Origin: Legionella beliardensis | GTDB taxonomy: Bacteria; Pseudomonadota; Gammaproteobacteria; Legionellales; Legionellaceae | Assembly: GCF_900452395.1 (NCBI RefSeq) | Contig: NZ_UGNV01000001.1 | Location: 1,451,501 to 1,515,500, forward strand | Length of the DNA stretch: 64,000 nucleotides | Direction of reading: 5' to 3' | Part shown: one piece after another, positions 16,769-26,198 of the stretch | Layout of the letters: each line of letters opens with the position of its first letter | Position numbering within the stretch: position 1 is the stretch's first letter | The notes under the pieces: generated by a model | What the model saw: only the letters and a program-made list of their open reading frames with translations | Told to the model about the DNA's origin: nothing | Database searches by the model: none | Program-made: the position numbers and the translations under genes

Positions 16769-17127
16769 AAGCAGCTATTAATGCACAAGAGTTGGAAGTG
16801 CTTATTAAGCAAAATGACCTTGTTTTAGTTGACTTTTGGGCCGATTGGTGTGCTCCATGTAAACAATTTGCTACGGTGTACGAACGTATGGCTCAGCAAA
16901 ACCCTGATCTTGTTTTTGCTAAAATAGATGTAGCACAGGAAACAGAGTTGGCTCAAGCTTTTCACATACGCTCAATACCTCATTTAATGATTTTTAAACA
17001 AGGTATAGTTATTTACTCAGATTCAGGAAGCCTGCCTGAATCTTCGTTAGCAGAGTTAATTAAACAGGCTATTGCGGCTGATGTAAAAAGTATTCGCGAG
17101 GCAATTGATAAAGATGACGGTAGTTAA
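16762..17127 (+). CDS. Thioredoxin-like protein
   Basis: 121 residues with an intact active site in [12 protein letters not shown] (WCxPC, about residues 30-33) and the cis-proline in [13 protein letters not shown]. No signal peptide, so it is cytosolic. It should act as a dithiol-disulfide reductase; it could be a second thioredoxin rather than the main TrxA. The start lies inside the end of adk behind AAGGA. The stop overlaps the stop of the convergent glpD by four bases. The coupling to adk is unusual and of unknown meaning. Confidence 0.92.
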   Translation: MLKAAINAQELEVLIKQNDLVLVDFWADWCAPCKQFATVYERMAQQNPDLVFAKIDVAQETELAQAFHIRSIPHLMIFKQGIVIYSDSGSLPESSLAELIKQAIAADVKSIREAIDKDDGS

Positions 17128-18608
17128 TCTTTTCCTAAAAGATAATTAGCTAATTTTTCTGTTGCCACTGAGTCAAAATTAATCCCTAGTTTAGTACGGC
17201 GCCATAGCAAATCATCAACTTGGATAACCCATTCTTGCTCGCGTAGGTAATCTACTTCTCTTTGAAACAAGCCATGGCCAAAGTTTAACCCAAGATCACT
17301 TAACTGATTACAATGAGCCAGAATTAATTCTAGCCTGGTGCCATAAGTTTTTAGCAAGCGCTTTAAGATATCATCTGCGAGCCATGAATATTTTTTATGA
17401 GCATACTGAACATAGTCTTGATAAGATAAATTATGAAAAACAGCGCCTGGCAACGGTGTTTTATGGGTGATGGAATGGCTTAAGTGTGGAAAAACAGTTT
17501 TTAACTGATTGACTGCTTCGCGTGCTAATTGTCTATAAGTAGTAATTTTACCCCCATAAATGGTGACGGCAGGCGCAGGCAGAGAAGTATAGTGATACGT
17601 ATAATCTCTACTGATAGCTTGTGGTGACTCTCCTGGTTCAGCAATTAAGGGCCTGACACCACTCCAGCTAAATAAGATATCGTTGTTCGTTAATGGTTGA
17701 TTAAAATAAAGACTAATTAAGTTAAGCAAATAATCTATTTCTTCAGGAGAAATACTGACTTGATTTAAGTCGCCTTTAAATGGAACATCGGTCGTGCCAA
17801 TTAAGGAATAGTGGTGGTAAGGAATGACAAAGACGATACGTTTATCATTGTTTTGCAATAAATAAGCCTGATTGCCCTCATATAGTTTGCGCACCACAAG
17901 GTGGCTACCTTTGATTAAAGACATTTGATAGCGGGTATCTAATCCTAATAAATGATTAATAGACGCTACCCAGGGCCCTGTAGCATTAACAAGGGAACGA
18001 GCTTGGCAGGTAGTAAACTGACCTTGCTGATCGCAAAGCTGTAAATGCCACGTGTTATTTTTTACCGAAGCGTCTGTTAAGGCTGTATAAGAATGAATTT
18101 CAGCACCATATTCTTTAGCTTGTAAGGCATTAACTAGGGTCAGCCGCGCATCGTCTGTGTTGCAATCATAAAATAAAAAACCTTTGGTTAAGTTTTGCTT
18201 CAGTGGAGAAAAATAAAGAGATGAAGGGGCGCGCTTAATGAGCTTACTTTTAGGTAATTTATTTTTACGGCTTAAGTTGTCATAAAGAAATAACCCTGCG
18301 CGTAATAGCCACATAGGACGCATAGAGGGTAGATAAGGCAAGACAAAAGGCAAGGGATCAATAAGGTGAGGCGCTAAAGATAATAACGTTTGTCTTTCAT
18401 CTAGTGCTTTTTTTACTAAGGAAAAATCATAATACTCAAGGTATCTTAATCCACCATGAATCAATTTACTGCTGCTCGATGAGGTTTTGGAAGCAATATC
18501 ATCTTTTTCTATTAAGATAACTGATAAACCTCGAAGCGCTGCATCTGCTGCAATGCCACAGCCATTAATTCCACCACCTATCACAGCGAGATCAAAAAAC
18601 TTAGTCAT
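17124..18608 (-). CDS. glpD: Glycerol-3-phosphate dehydrogenase (respiratory)
   Basis: 494 residues. The N-terminal FAD-binding motif is VIGGGINGCGIAADAALRGL, followed by SSSSKLIHGGLRYLEYYDF, the classical GlpD signature. The C-terminal part includes TIYGGKITTYR. It oxidises sn-glycerol-3-phosphate to dihydroxyacetone phosphate at the inner membrane and feeds electrons to quinone. It is divergent from glpK with only 68 bases between, so a shared promoter region is likely. No glpF or glpR gene is in the window. Some Legionella use host glycerol in the intracellular phase, which fits this pair. Confidence 0.96.
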   Translation of the reverse strand: MTKFFDLAVIGGGINGCGIAADAALRGLSVILIEKDDIASKTSSSSSKLIHGGLRYLEYYDFSLVKKALDERQTLLSLAPHLIDPLPFVLPYLPSMRPMWLLRAGLFLYDNLSRKNKLPKSKLIKRAPSSLYFSPLKQNLTKGFLFYDCNTDDARLTLVNALQAKEYGAEIHSYTALTDASVKNNTWHLQLCDQQGQFTTCQARSLVNATGPWVASINHLLGLDTRYQMSLIKGSHLVVRKLYEGNQAYLLQNNDKRIVFVIPYHHYSLIGTTDVPFKGDLNQVSISPEEIDYLLNLISLYFNQPLTNNDILFSWSGVRPLIAEPGESPQAISRDYTYHYTSLPAPAVTIYGGKITTYRQLAREAVNQLKTVFPHLSHSITHKTPLPGAVFHNLSYQDYVQYAHKKYSWLADDILKRLLKTYGTRLELILAHCNQLSDLGLNFGHGLFQREVDYLREQEWVIQVDDLLWRRTKLGINFDSVATEKLANYLLGKD

Positions 18609-18676
18609 GTTTTTGCCTTGCTAAAAAGTATGTAAAATCAATTAATACTACCTTCATATTGAGGAAATAGAAAGAA

Positions 18677-20146
18677 ATGCAAAAATATCTTTTAGCCATT
18701 GATCAAGGGACAAGTAGTACACGAGCTATTATCTACACGCATTTAGGGCAAGAAATAGCAATTAGCCAATATGACCTGACACAATTTTATCCACACGCAG
18801 GTTGGGTAGAACATTGCCCTGAAGAGATTTGGTCAAAGACTTTAAAGGCAATAAACGATGTAATAGCTCAGATTGATGTAAAAAAATTAGTTGCATGTGG
18901 TATTACCAATCAACGGGAAACAACGCTCATTTGGGATAAAGAGACAGGCAAATGTTTATATCCTGCCATCGTTTGGCAAGATAGACGAACAGAGGAATTT
19001 TGCTCTTCTTTAGATAAAGAAATGATAAAGAAAAAAACCGGCCTGCTACCAGACTCTTATTTTTCAGCGAGTAAATTACATTGGCTTTTGCAACACTGTC
19101 CAGAAGCTAAAACGCTTGCGGCTCAAAATCAACTTGCTTTTGGTACAATTGATAGCTTTTTGATTTGGCGCTTTACTCAAGGCAAAGTACATGCCACCGA
19201 TGTTACCAATGCCTCAAGAACACTTTTGTTTAATATTTTTAAACAAGAATGGGATAAGGAATTGCTTACTCTTTTTGGCGTTAATCCCAGTGTTTTGCCT
19301 GAAGTTAAAGCGTGCGATGCTTACTTTGGTGAAATTGATCAAGGGCTATTTGGTTTTTCTATACCTATTACCGGCGTTGCAGGGGATCAGCAAGCCGCAT
19401 TGATTGGTCAACGCGGCCTAGATGAGGGTATGATTAAAGCTACCTATGGCACCGGCGCTTTTTTATTAATGAACACAGGCTCCCGTCCCATAAGCTCAAA
19501 TAATTTGCTTACCACGGTGGCTTATAAGATTAAAGATAATTTGGCCTATGGACTTGAGGGCAGCATTTATCAAGCTGGCACGACCATTAAATGGCTACGC
19601 GATGAAATGAAGCTACTTGCAAGTGCGGCCGAATCAGAAGAGCTCGCAGCAAGTTTAGCGGATAATGAAGGTGTTTATTTAATACCTGCCTTTAATGGTT
19701 TAGGTGCACCTTATTGGCTAGCATCAAGCGGTGCTTTAATAGTAGGGCTAACTCGAAAAAGCAATCGTGCACATTTTGCGCGCGCAGCACTTGAAAGTGT
19801 GTGTTATCAAACCAAACAGATTCTGCAATGTATGCAGCAAGAAAGTAATATCATTATCAAAATTCTTCGCGTTGATGGCGGCATGACAGTCAATCAATGG
19901 CTTTTGCAGTTTTTAGCATCTCAATGCCAAGTAACAGTACAGCGGCCAAAAAATATTGAAACAACCGCACAGGGGGCGGCATTACTTGCAGCAATAGGAT
20001 GCGGGGAATTGAGTTCAATTAACGCTTTAAAAGCAAGTTGGCAATGCGAGCAAGAGTTTTTACCCGAGAATAAGCAAATCCAAATAGAAAGCAATTTTGC
20101 AGGCTGGCTACATGCCATTAACATGCTGATAGCTAATAGTGGCTAA
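18677..20146 (+). CDS. glpK: Glycerol kinase
   Basis: 489 residues of the FGGY sugar-kinase fold. The N-terminus has the phosphate-binding segment AIDQGTSSTRAII. ITNQRETTLIW, IVWQDRRT, GVAGDQQAALIGQ and LRVDGGMTVNQWLLQFLA are all typical of GlpK. It phosphorylates glycerol to glycerol-3-phosphate, the substrate of the divergent glpD. GAGGAAA precedes the ATG. Behind the gene a seven-pair AT-rich hairpin (ATTTTAG/CTAAAAT) lies in the gap, without a T-run. Confidence 0.96.
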   Translation: MQKYLLAIDQGTSSTRAIIYTHLGQEIAISQYDLTQFYPHAGWVEHCPEEIWSKTLKAINDVIAQIDVKKLVACGITNQRETTLIWDKETGKCLYPAIVWQDRRTEEFCSSLDKEMIKKKTGLLPDSYFSASKLHWLLQHCPEAKTLAAQNQLAFGTIDSFLIWRFTQGKVHATDVTNASRTLLFNIFKQEWDKELLTLFGVNPSVLPEVKACDAYFGEIDQGLFGFSIPITGVAGDQQAALIGQRGLDEGMIKATYGTGAFLLMNTGSRPISSNNLLTTVAYKIKDNLAYGLEGSIYQAGTTIKWLRDEMKLLASAAESEELAASLADNEGVYLIPAFNGLGAPYWLASSGALIVGLTRKSNRAHFARAALESVCYQTKQILQCMQQESNIIIKILRVDGGMTVNQWLLQFLASQCQVTVQRPKNIETTAQGAALLAAIGCGELSSINALKASWQCEQEFLPENKQIQIESNFAGWLHAINMLIANSG

Positions 20147-20247
20147 ATAATCTTGATTAATTATATTTTAGTAATTATGAGCTAAAATTAGAATAAGCTT
20201 AATTATAGGGTTTAGATAACCTATTAATTTTAAGGAAAATACAGCGA

Positions 20248-20985
20248 ATGCGATGGCGAATTAGGCTTCTAAACTTATTATTTTCTTATTGCTTAATGGT
20301 ATCTACAAGCCTAGCGGATATTAGAGTAGGCACTTTATTTTTCTACCCTCCTTTTGTTTTATCGAATGATAGTGGCTTTGATATACAATTAATTAAGACT
20401 ATTTGCCAAAATATAAATCAAAAATGCATTATGGTGCCCATGGATTATTACAGCTTATTCTCAGCACTTAATACTGGTAAAATTGATATAGCTGTTGGTG
20501 GTATTACTATCTCGAAAAAGCTTAAAGAGACTTATATTTTTAGTTTGCCTTATATGCTCAGCAAAGGGCAATTTATTGTGCAAAAAGGCTCAGCTTATAA
20601 ATCAGTTAATGATTTAAAAGGGAAAACAGTTGGCATATTAATGACTGAGGAAAAGCAAGGCGCTTATTATAATTATTTACTTGAGAATTTTCCCGGCTTA
20701 TTTGTCATTCAACAATTTGATGACATTGAGGATTTAATGACATCGCTTAATGAGAACGAGATTTCTGCTGCTTTTTTAAATTATCTTAGCGCAAGCTATT
20801 GGGTTATGAGTTCTGCTAGCCAATTACAGAATCTAGATGCGGCAACGCCCTTAGGCGAAGGTATTGGTATTATGTCTATTCCTAATAATGCTAATTTAAT
20901 TGACGAGATTAATGGCCAGTTATTGCAAATGGAAAAAGATGGCAGTTATTTAAAATTATATAATATGTATATTCCAACCTTCTAA
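20248..20985 (+). CDS. Periplasmic amino-acid-binding protein (SBP family 3)
   Basis: 245 residues. Residues 1-23 form a signal peptide, with likely cleavage after SLA before DIRVGTLF. The two-lobed fold is visible: lobe 1 starts RVGTLFFYPPFVL, then FDIQLIKTICQNI and the hinge IDIAVGGITISKKLKETYIFSLPYM; DLKGKTVGILM starts lobe 2. It resembles arginine/histidine-binding proteins (ArtJ/HisJ). No permease or ATPase genes are nearby, so it is an orphan subunit or a sensor. AAGGAAAA precedes the ATG. Confidence 0.85.
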   Translation: MRWRIRLLNLLFSYCLMVSTSLADIRVGTLFFYPPFVLSNDSGFDIQLIKTICQNINQKCIMVPMDYYSLFSALNTGKIDIAVGGITISKKLKETYIFSLPYMLSKGQFIVQKGSAYKSVNDLKGKTVGILMTEEKQGAYYNYLLENFPGLFVIQQFDDIEDLMTSLNENEISAAFLNYLSASYWVMSSASQLQNLDAATPLGEGIGIMSIPNNANLIDEINGQLLQMEKDGSYLKLYNMYIPTF

Positions 20986-21147
20986 TTTTTAAAAACTAGC
21001 TATCCTAATTAAATCTCTCCCATGTAAATGAAGCGAAGTAAAGGGACTTAATAAAGAAGTCTTCAATTTATAACTATGCTTGTATGCAAATTTAAGTTAA
21101 ATTGATTATATTCTTACAAAAGGCCTTGGAATGGAGCGCTAGCCTTT

Positions 21148-22038
21148 ATGAAAGTTGCGTGGTTGTTTTGCCCTTTTTTAAGTTTGTTTTTGCTTAGCAG
21201 TGTTGCTTTTTCAGAAACTGCTAATGAAGAGCAAGTAGCAAGCTCAACTGCAAACGAAAAAACGATACTTGAAAAAAGAGTACGTGAAAAAAATAAAACA
21301 AAGCATTACAGCAATATTGTCAATTTATATCACCCAAATTATATTTTGCCCTACTATAGAACTGGAAGGCCTTATCAATCTATTTATTGGGAAGCAACGC
21401 CTAATAATCAATTTATTATGCAAGATGAATTGAAGGCTCAAATTAGTTTCTTAGTGCCATTAATTCATCATTTACTTGACTATAAACCCCTTTCGCTTAA
21501 TTTTGCTTATACCCAGCTTATGTATTGGCAAGTATACGCTGATTCGCAATATTTTCGTGAAACCAATTATGAACCTGAATTTTTTATAGAAAATTATTTT
21601 AATCCCTATATAGCTACGCAAATTGGAATTAACCATCAATCAAATGGGCGCGGCGGGGTATTGGAGCGTAGCTGGAACCGAGTTATTTTACAGTTACAAT
21701 TTTCAGGAACAAGGTGGCTTGCCCATATTCGTGGTTGGGCCTTAATTGATCAAGCAAAATCCAGTGATCTTCATAATCCTAACATTGCTTATTATTTGGG
21801 TTATGAAAACCTGTTATTTTCTTATAAATTTTCTAGTTTAAAGGCGAGTATTGAGGCGCAAAATATTGCCAGTGGGCTTAAACGAGGTTTTGTACAAGTC
21901 ACGTTATCTTATCCATTATTAAAAGCCCTTTCGATTTATGGCCAGTTTTTCAGTGGTTATGGTCAAAGTTTAATTGAATATGATCATAGAACAACTAGCT
22001 TTGGTATTGGGGTGGCCTTAAATGATTGGATGAATTAA
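21148..22038 (+). CDS. pldA: Outer-membrane phospholipase A (OMPLA)
   Basis: 296 residues with a signal peptide ending about residue 22 (VAFSETA). The catalytic core of the beta-barrel lipase is intact: NHQSNGRGG carries the His and Ser of the H-x-S motif, and RSWNR carries the conserved Asn. LYHPNYILPYY and LKAQISFLVPL fit the family's N-terminal strands. It hydrolyses acyl esters of phospholipids that reach the outer leaflet. It is a known envelope and virulence-associated activity in Legionella, but no role is provable here. It is convergent with the debranching-enzyme gene, 27 bases apart. Confidence 0.93.
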   Translation: MKVAWLFCPFLSLFLLSSVAFSETANEEQVASSTANEKTILEKRVREKNKTKHYSNIVNLYHPNYILPYYRTGRPYQSIYWEATPNNQFIMQDELKAQISFLVPLIHHLLDYKPLSLNFAYTQLMYWQVYADSQYFRETNYEPEFFIENYFNPYIATQIGINHQSNGRGGVLERSWNRVILQLQFSGTRWLAHIRGWALIDQAKSSDLHNPNIAYYLGYENLLFSYKFSSLKASIEAQNIASGLKRGFVQVTLSYPLLKALSIYGQFFSGYGQSLIEYDHRTTSFGIGVALNDWMN

Positions 22039-22065
22039 TAGACAATGAAAGGACTGAGGTTTGGT

Positions 22066-24114
22066 TTAAGGTGCAGTTTTTATCCAAGCTCGCAGTACTT
22101 CAGCCACACTCCAAGCTTGAGCTACACAGCCTCTGGGTGTGTAAGGCTCCATAGCATCGAACACTTCACTAATTGAGCCTACGCCTGAATCTTCTAAATG
22201 CTGCTCAAAGCTTAATAAAAATTGGCGCGCTTTTATGCGTTGTTTGGGATAAGCTTTAATCCATGCATCAATAAAGGGTCCAATTAACCAAGCCCAAACA
22301 GTACCTTGATGATAAGCTGCATCCCGCACACGTAAGCTACCGTCATAATATGGTTTATAATCAGGGTGGTTAGGGGCTAATGAACGTAACCCATAGGGTG
22401 TAAGTAACTCTTTTTGACAAATTTTAATCACCTTTAGCCAGCGATTTTTTTCTAACACGGGGTATTTTAAAGAAATAGCAAATAACTGATTGGGCCTTAA
22501 TGCATCATCATTTCCTATTTCACCTTCTATAACATCATAAAGATAACCTTTATTGGTAAGCCAAAATTTTTGATTAAAGGATTGGTAAACATGATGGGCA
22601 AGTTCCTGATAGTGTTGGCTAGCGCGTGTATCGCTATTTTGAGTCCATTCGGCCATTAATTTTAGCGCGTTATACCATAACGCATTAATTTCAACGGCTT
22701 TACCCCGTCTAGGGGTCACTACCCAATCACCCACTTTGGCATCCATCCAGGTTAATTGATAGCCTTCTTGGCCTTGCTTGATTAAACAATCGTTTGCATC
22801 CATGCCGATATTAAAGTGCGTACCGCGTTCATGAAACTGAATAATTTTTTTTAAAGTAGGTAAAAAATAAGGTAGTTCAGAGTAATTCTGGGTCAAGTCA
22901 AGGTAGCGATCAAGAGCATGAAAAAACCATAAAGTGGCATCTGCTGTGTGATATAGGCCTTCGTGAATACCTTCGGGGAACATATTGGGGATTAATCCGT
23001 CTTTCACATAATGGCAAAATGTTTTTAAAATCCACAATCCTTCTTTATGCCGGCCGGTACATAAAGTCAATCCTTCGAGAGAAATCATTGTATCGCGCCC
23101 CCAATCCGTAAACCAATGATACCCGGCAATGATAGTATAGGCTTCATTGCCTTCAGCGCGTGCACGAACGGCATCTGCAAAACGGCTTAAAGGCGTGATA
23201 ATAAATTTGTCGGCAGCAAGTATGAGTTCAGCTCCCATTTCGTTTTGAGCTTCGGGTTGTGCTAATGATAGAAGGTGCCTGCGGCGTGCAAGCTCAGCTG
23301 GTAATGCATCTTCAGGTTTAAGGGCAGTGATAGTTTCCCATTTCTCGGTTGATGCGACCAGGGTTGCACCATATCCTTTCTGTAACTCTAAATTAAAGTA
23401 ACCAGGTGTCCAAAGTTGACCTAAACATTCATAACCAAGCATCTCTTCCATTCTAAAATAAGCGTCTGGAATATGATTTTCTTGTAAAACAAATTTAACA
23501 TTTTGGCCATGTAAAAAGAGACGAAGAGGGGGATGATTGTCAAAGGTAATTTCATAACGATTTTCAATGGCTAAAATTTGATAAGGCGCTGGGTTATGTT
23601 TACTTACTGGCGCTTCATGGGGTCTAAAGTTAAATGACGGTTGGATATTTAAATATACATTGTCACAGCCACTGATTAACTTATAAGTAATTTGTATCGT
23701 ATTTTGTTGATAAATAAGAATAATTCTTTTTTCAATAATAATATCATTAATATGATACCGCCAAACGGGTAAACCATAATCTAAATAAAATTCTTGTAAG
23801 TAACTCATACCAGTTAAGGAAATATTGCCATTACTGCGCTCATCACAGCTGATTATGAACGTCTGTCCATCTGCAGTAATTACTTCTTCATGTAGATGGT
23901 TTAGCATAATCGTTCTACCATAAGGCGGTGGTAATGCTGCAACTAGATAACCATGGTATTTGCGCGTTGTTATTCCGGCTACGGAGTTAGAAGCATAACC
24001 GCCTAAGCCATTAGTAATGAGCCATTCGCCACGTAATAGGCGAGCAGCATTATTTAATGGTGTTTCATCTGTTTTATATTCGATGATGCGATGATGTCTT
24101 ATAATTTGCTTCAT
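22066..24114 (-). CDS. Archaeal-type glycogen debranching enzyme (amylo-alpha-1,6-glucosidase)
   Basis: 682 residues from the ATG at 24114. This start overlaps the treZ stop (ATGA), so the 17 extra upstream codons are not needed. N-terminal domain: EWLITNGLGGYASNSVAG and TRKYHGYLVAAL, typical of the GDE N-terminal beta domain. The catalytic (alpha/alpha)6 barrel carries GYHWFTDWGRDTMISLEGL and, later, RDAAYHQGTVWAWLIGPF. It should remove alpha-1,6 branches from glycogen or maltodextrins. Together with TreZ it forms a two-gene alpha-glucan unit. The partners TreY, GlgP or MalQ are not in this window. Confidence 0.9.
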   Translation of the reverse strand: MKQIIRHHRIIEYKTDETPLNNAARLLRGEWLITNGLGGYASNSVAGITTRKYHGYLVAALPPPYGRTIMLNHLHEEVITADGQTFIISCDERSNGNISLTGMSYLQEFYLDYGLPVWRYHINDIIIEKRIILIYQQNTIQITYKLISGCDNVYLNIQPSFNFRPHEAPVSKHNPAPYQILAIENRYEITFDNHPPLRLFLHGQNVKFVLQENHIPDAYFRMEEMLGYECLGQLWTPGYFNLELQKGYGATLVASTEKWETITALKPEDALPAELARRRHLLSLAQPEAQNEMGAELILAADKFIITPLSRFADAVRARAEGNEAYTIIAGYHWFTDWGRDTMISLEGLTLCTGRHKEGLWILKTFCHYVKDGLIPNMFPEGIHEGLYHTADATLWFFHALDRYLDLTQNYSELPYFLPTLKKIIQFHERGTHFNIGMDANDCLIKQGQEGYQLTWMDAKVGDWVVTPRRGKAVEINALWYNALKLMAEWTQNSDTRASQHYQELAHHVYQSFNQKFWLTNKGYLYDVIEGEIGNDDALRPNQLFAISLKYPVLEKNRWLKVIKICQKELLTPYGLRSLAPNHPDYKPYYDGSLRVRDAAYHQGTVWAWLIGPFIDAWIKAYPKQRIKARQFLLSFEQHLEDSGVGSISEVFDAMEPYTPRGCVAQAWSVAEVLRAWIKTAP

Positions 24115-25988
24115 ATTAACTCTTTCAAATTTAAAACAATGGCGCAATAACCAGGAATATACCAATTACCTTTATCATTAGGACGAACAGTCCCGTGGCC
24201 GCCATAATTCGGATCTTCGCTAGACCAATATAAGTTCCATACACAATTAGCAGGTGGCGCTAATAAAGGTTCTGGTGCTGGATCTAAGTATAAATCAGCA
24301 CCTAAATTTATGAGCATCAATCGTTCATCTTCTTCGCCAAAGAAACGAATGACAAATGCGTGACTTGATAAGACAGCGCCATCTATTTTTTTAGGCGTGT
24401 GACTATTAAATACCTGATCATTTTTCCTAAGTTTAATTAAATCTTTATGTAGCTGATACCAAGTATTGTTAGTTTTACATTCGGTTAAATCTAATTTACT
24501 TTTCATGAAAGTTTCTTTATCAATCGGATTAGGTAAGGAGGCGCGTATTTTAGGTGTGCGCAAACTAGGAAATTGTTTAAAAAACTCAAGCCGCCCTAAA
24601 TAAACTTGTTTGGCAATTTCTGGTTTATGATCAGCAAAATAATTAAATGGACTTGAGGTAGCGAATTCTTGCCCTTGAAACAGTAAAGGCGTTTGTGGAG
24701 AAAGTATTAAAAAGGCAGTCATGGCACGCAATAAGCCTGGGTTTGCTTTGCGATGTAGTCTTTCACCATAAACAGAGTTTGCGATTTGATCGTGGTTTTC
24801 TAAAAAATTAATAAAACAGCTGGGATTAAGGTTAAATGTTGCTTTGCCCCGTGTTTTTTTCTGCCAGCGATACCATTGTCCTTGATATAAAAAGCTATAT
24901 TTACTAATCGAAATGAACTCTTGTGGAGATCCTTTATAATCAGTGAAGTAAGCTTCGCGTTTGCCGGTTATTAATACTTTGGCAGTATGATGAAAATCAT
25001 CATTCCAGAGCGCATCAAAACCTAAGCCACCATTATCAATGGGGCGTAAATAATCGCTATTTTGTGGTTCATTTTCAGCAATCAAATAAAGAGAGCGATG
25101 TGGTGCTTTACTGCGAATAGCTTGACCAATTTCTTGTAGAATATGTGGCTTAGAGTCATCATAAATATTTTGTGAAGCGTCCACTCTTAAGCCATCGAAG
25201 TGATATTCGTCTATCCAATAAGTGGCATTTGCTAAAAAATAATTTCTTACCTCACTTGCATCGTTATCAAAATTAATCGCTTCGCCCCAATCGGTGGTGT
25301 GTTTAGTAGAAAAATAGCTATCGGAAAATTGCCTTAAATAATTGCCATCTGGCCCTAAGTGGTTATAAACAATGTCTAAGATTACACCCATATTTAATTC
25401 ATGAGCTCGATTTATAAAATGACGTAGATCATCTGGTTTACCGTAAGTATGCATAGGCGCAAATAAATCAACACCATCATAACCCCAACCAAATTCACCA
25501 GCAAATTCTGCAATAGGCATCATTTCAATAACGGTAATTCCTAAATCAGCTAAGTAGTCTAAATGTTGTGCTGCGCTAAGCCATGTGCCTTCTTGGGTAA
25601 ACGTTCCTATATGCATTTCATAAATAATGGCATCTTCTTTTTTAATGCCTTTCCAGTTTTGATCTGTCCATTTAAATGAGTTAGGATCAACGACTTGTGA
25701 GGCTTGATGTGGGCCTGCTGGCTGATAGCGTGAAGCGGGATCAGGGTATAAATTAGGATCATCATCTAATTGAAAACTATATAAATCACCTGCTTTAACG
25801 TTTTTTACTAGTTTCTGAAAGTAACCAGTTTTTTCCGCAGTCATTGCAATTGGTGCGTTATCCCTATTTTTTAAAATAAGGTTTACTTTTTTTCTTTTTG
25901 GAGCCCAAACTCTAAAGTGTACATCCCCATTAATGACTTCAGCTCCAATTGGCATTCGCCGCCAGCTTAAAGATTTTTTTTGCGCCAT
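24111..25988 (-). CDS. treZ: Malto-oligosyltrehalose trehalohydrolase
   Basis: 625 residues from the ATG at 25988, which has AAGGA six bases upstream; an ATG five codons earlier is less likely. Order: N-terminal carbohydrate-binding domain (VHFRVWAPKRKKVNLIL), then the GH13 barrel. GH13 motifs seen are DIVYNHLGPDG, GLRVDASQNI (nucleophile Asp), LYLIAENEPQN (acid Glu) and FLENHDQIANS. IYEMHIGTFTQEGTW fits TreZ rather than the branching enzyme GlgB. It frees trehalose from maltooligosyl-trehalose made by TreY. It is translationally coupled to the debranching enzyme. Trehalose would serve stress protection or storage. Confidence 0.93.
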   Translation of the reverse strand: MAQKKSLSWRRMPIGAEVINGDVHFRVWAPKRKKVNLILKNRDNAPIAMTAEKTGYFQKLVKNVKAGDLYSFQLDDDPNLYPDPASRYQPAGPHQASQVVDPNSFKWTDQNWKGIKKEDAIIYEMHIGTFTQEGTWLSAAQHLDYLADLGITVIEMMPIAEFAGEFGWGYDGVDLFAPMHTYGKPDDLRHFINRAHELNMGVILDIVYNHLGPDGNYLRQFSDSYFSTKHTTDWGEAINFDNDASEVRNYFLANATYWIDEYHFDGLRVDASQNIYDDSKPHILQEIGQAIRSKAPHRSLYLIAENEPQNSDYLRPIDNGGLGFDALWNDDFHHTAKVLITGKREAYFTDYKGSPQEFISISKYSFLYQGQWYRWQKKTRGKATFNLNPSCFINFLENHDQIANSVYGERLHRKANPGLLRAMTAFLILSPQTPLLFQGQEFATSSPFNYFADHKPEIAKQVYLGRLEFFKQFPSLRTPKIRASLPNPIDKETFMKSKLDLTECKTNNTWYQLHKDLIKLRKNDQVFNSHTPKKIDGAVLSSHAFVIRFFGEEDERLMLINLGADLYLDPAPEPLLAPPANCVWNLYWSSEDPNYGGHGTVRPNDKGNWYIPGYCAIVLNLKELI

Positions 25989-26138
25989 TGATATCCTTAT
26001 CATAAATTGTAGTGCCTAATCTTATAGCTTACGTTTAGTGACATAAGGCCTCTTTATAGCCTTTATGTAGTACTTACATTAAGTATAATCTTCATTTTAT
26101 AAGAAAATCTAATACTTAGGAGCTTTATTGAGCATAGT

Positions 26139-26175
26139 TCTATAAATAGAAAAAAATCTAAAAATAGATTATACT
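26139..26175 (+). promoter_or_regulatory. Candidate promoter and operator of the toxin-antitoxin pair
   Basis: Two palindromic boxes TCTATAAATAGA (26139-26150) and TCTAAAAATAGA (26157-26168) stand 18 bases apart (TCTA-n4-TAGA). A -10 box TATACT follows at 26170-26175, with a weak -35 (TAGAAA, 26147-26152) lying between the boxes. The layout suggests self-repression by the Xre-like antitoxin; that part is inferred. Confidence 0.55.
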
Positions 26176-26198
26176 TAGGAAAGAAGCTGAGGAAAGCT

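Noticed and set aside
20147-20247. Rho-independent terminator behind glpK
   Set aside because: The seven-pair AT-only hairpin lacks a GC-rich stem and a T-run.
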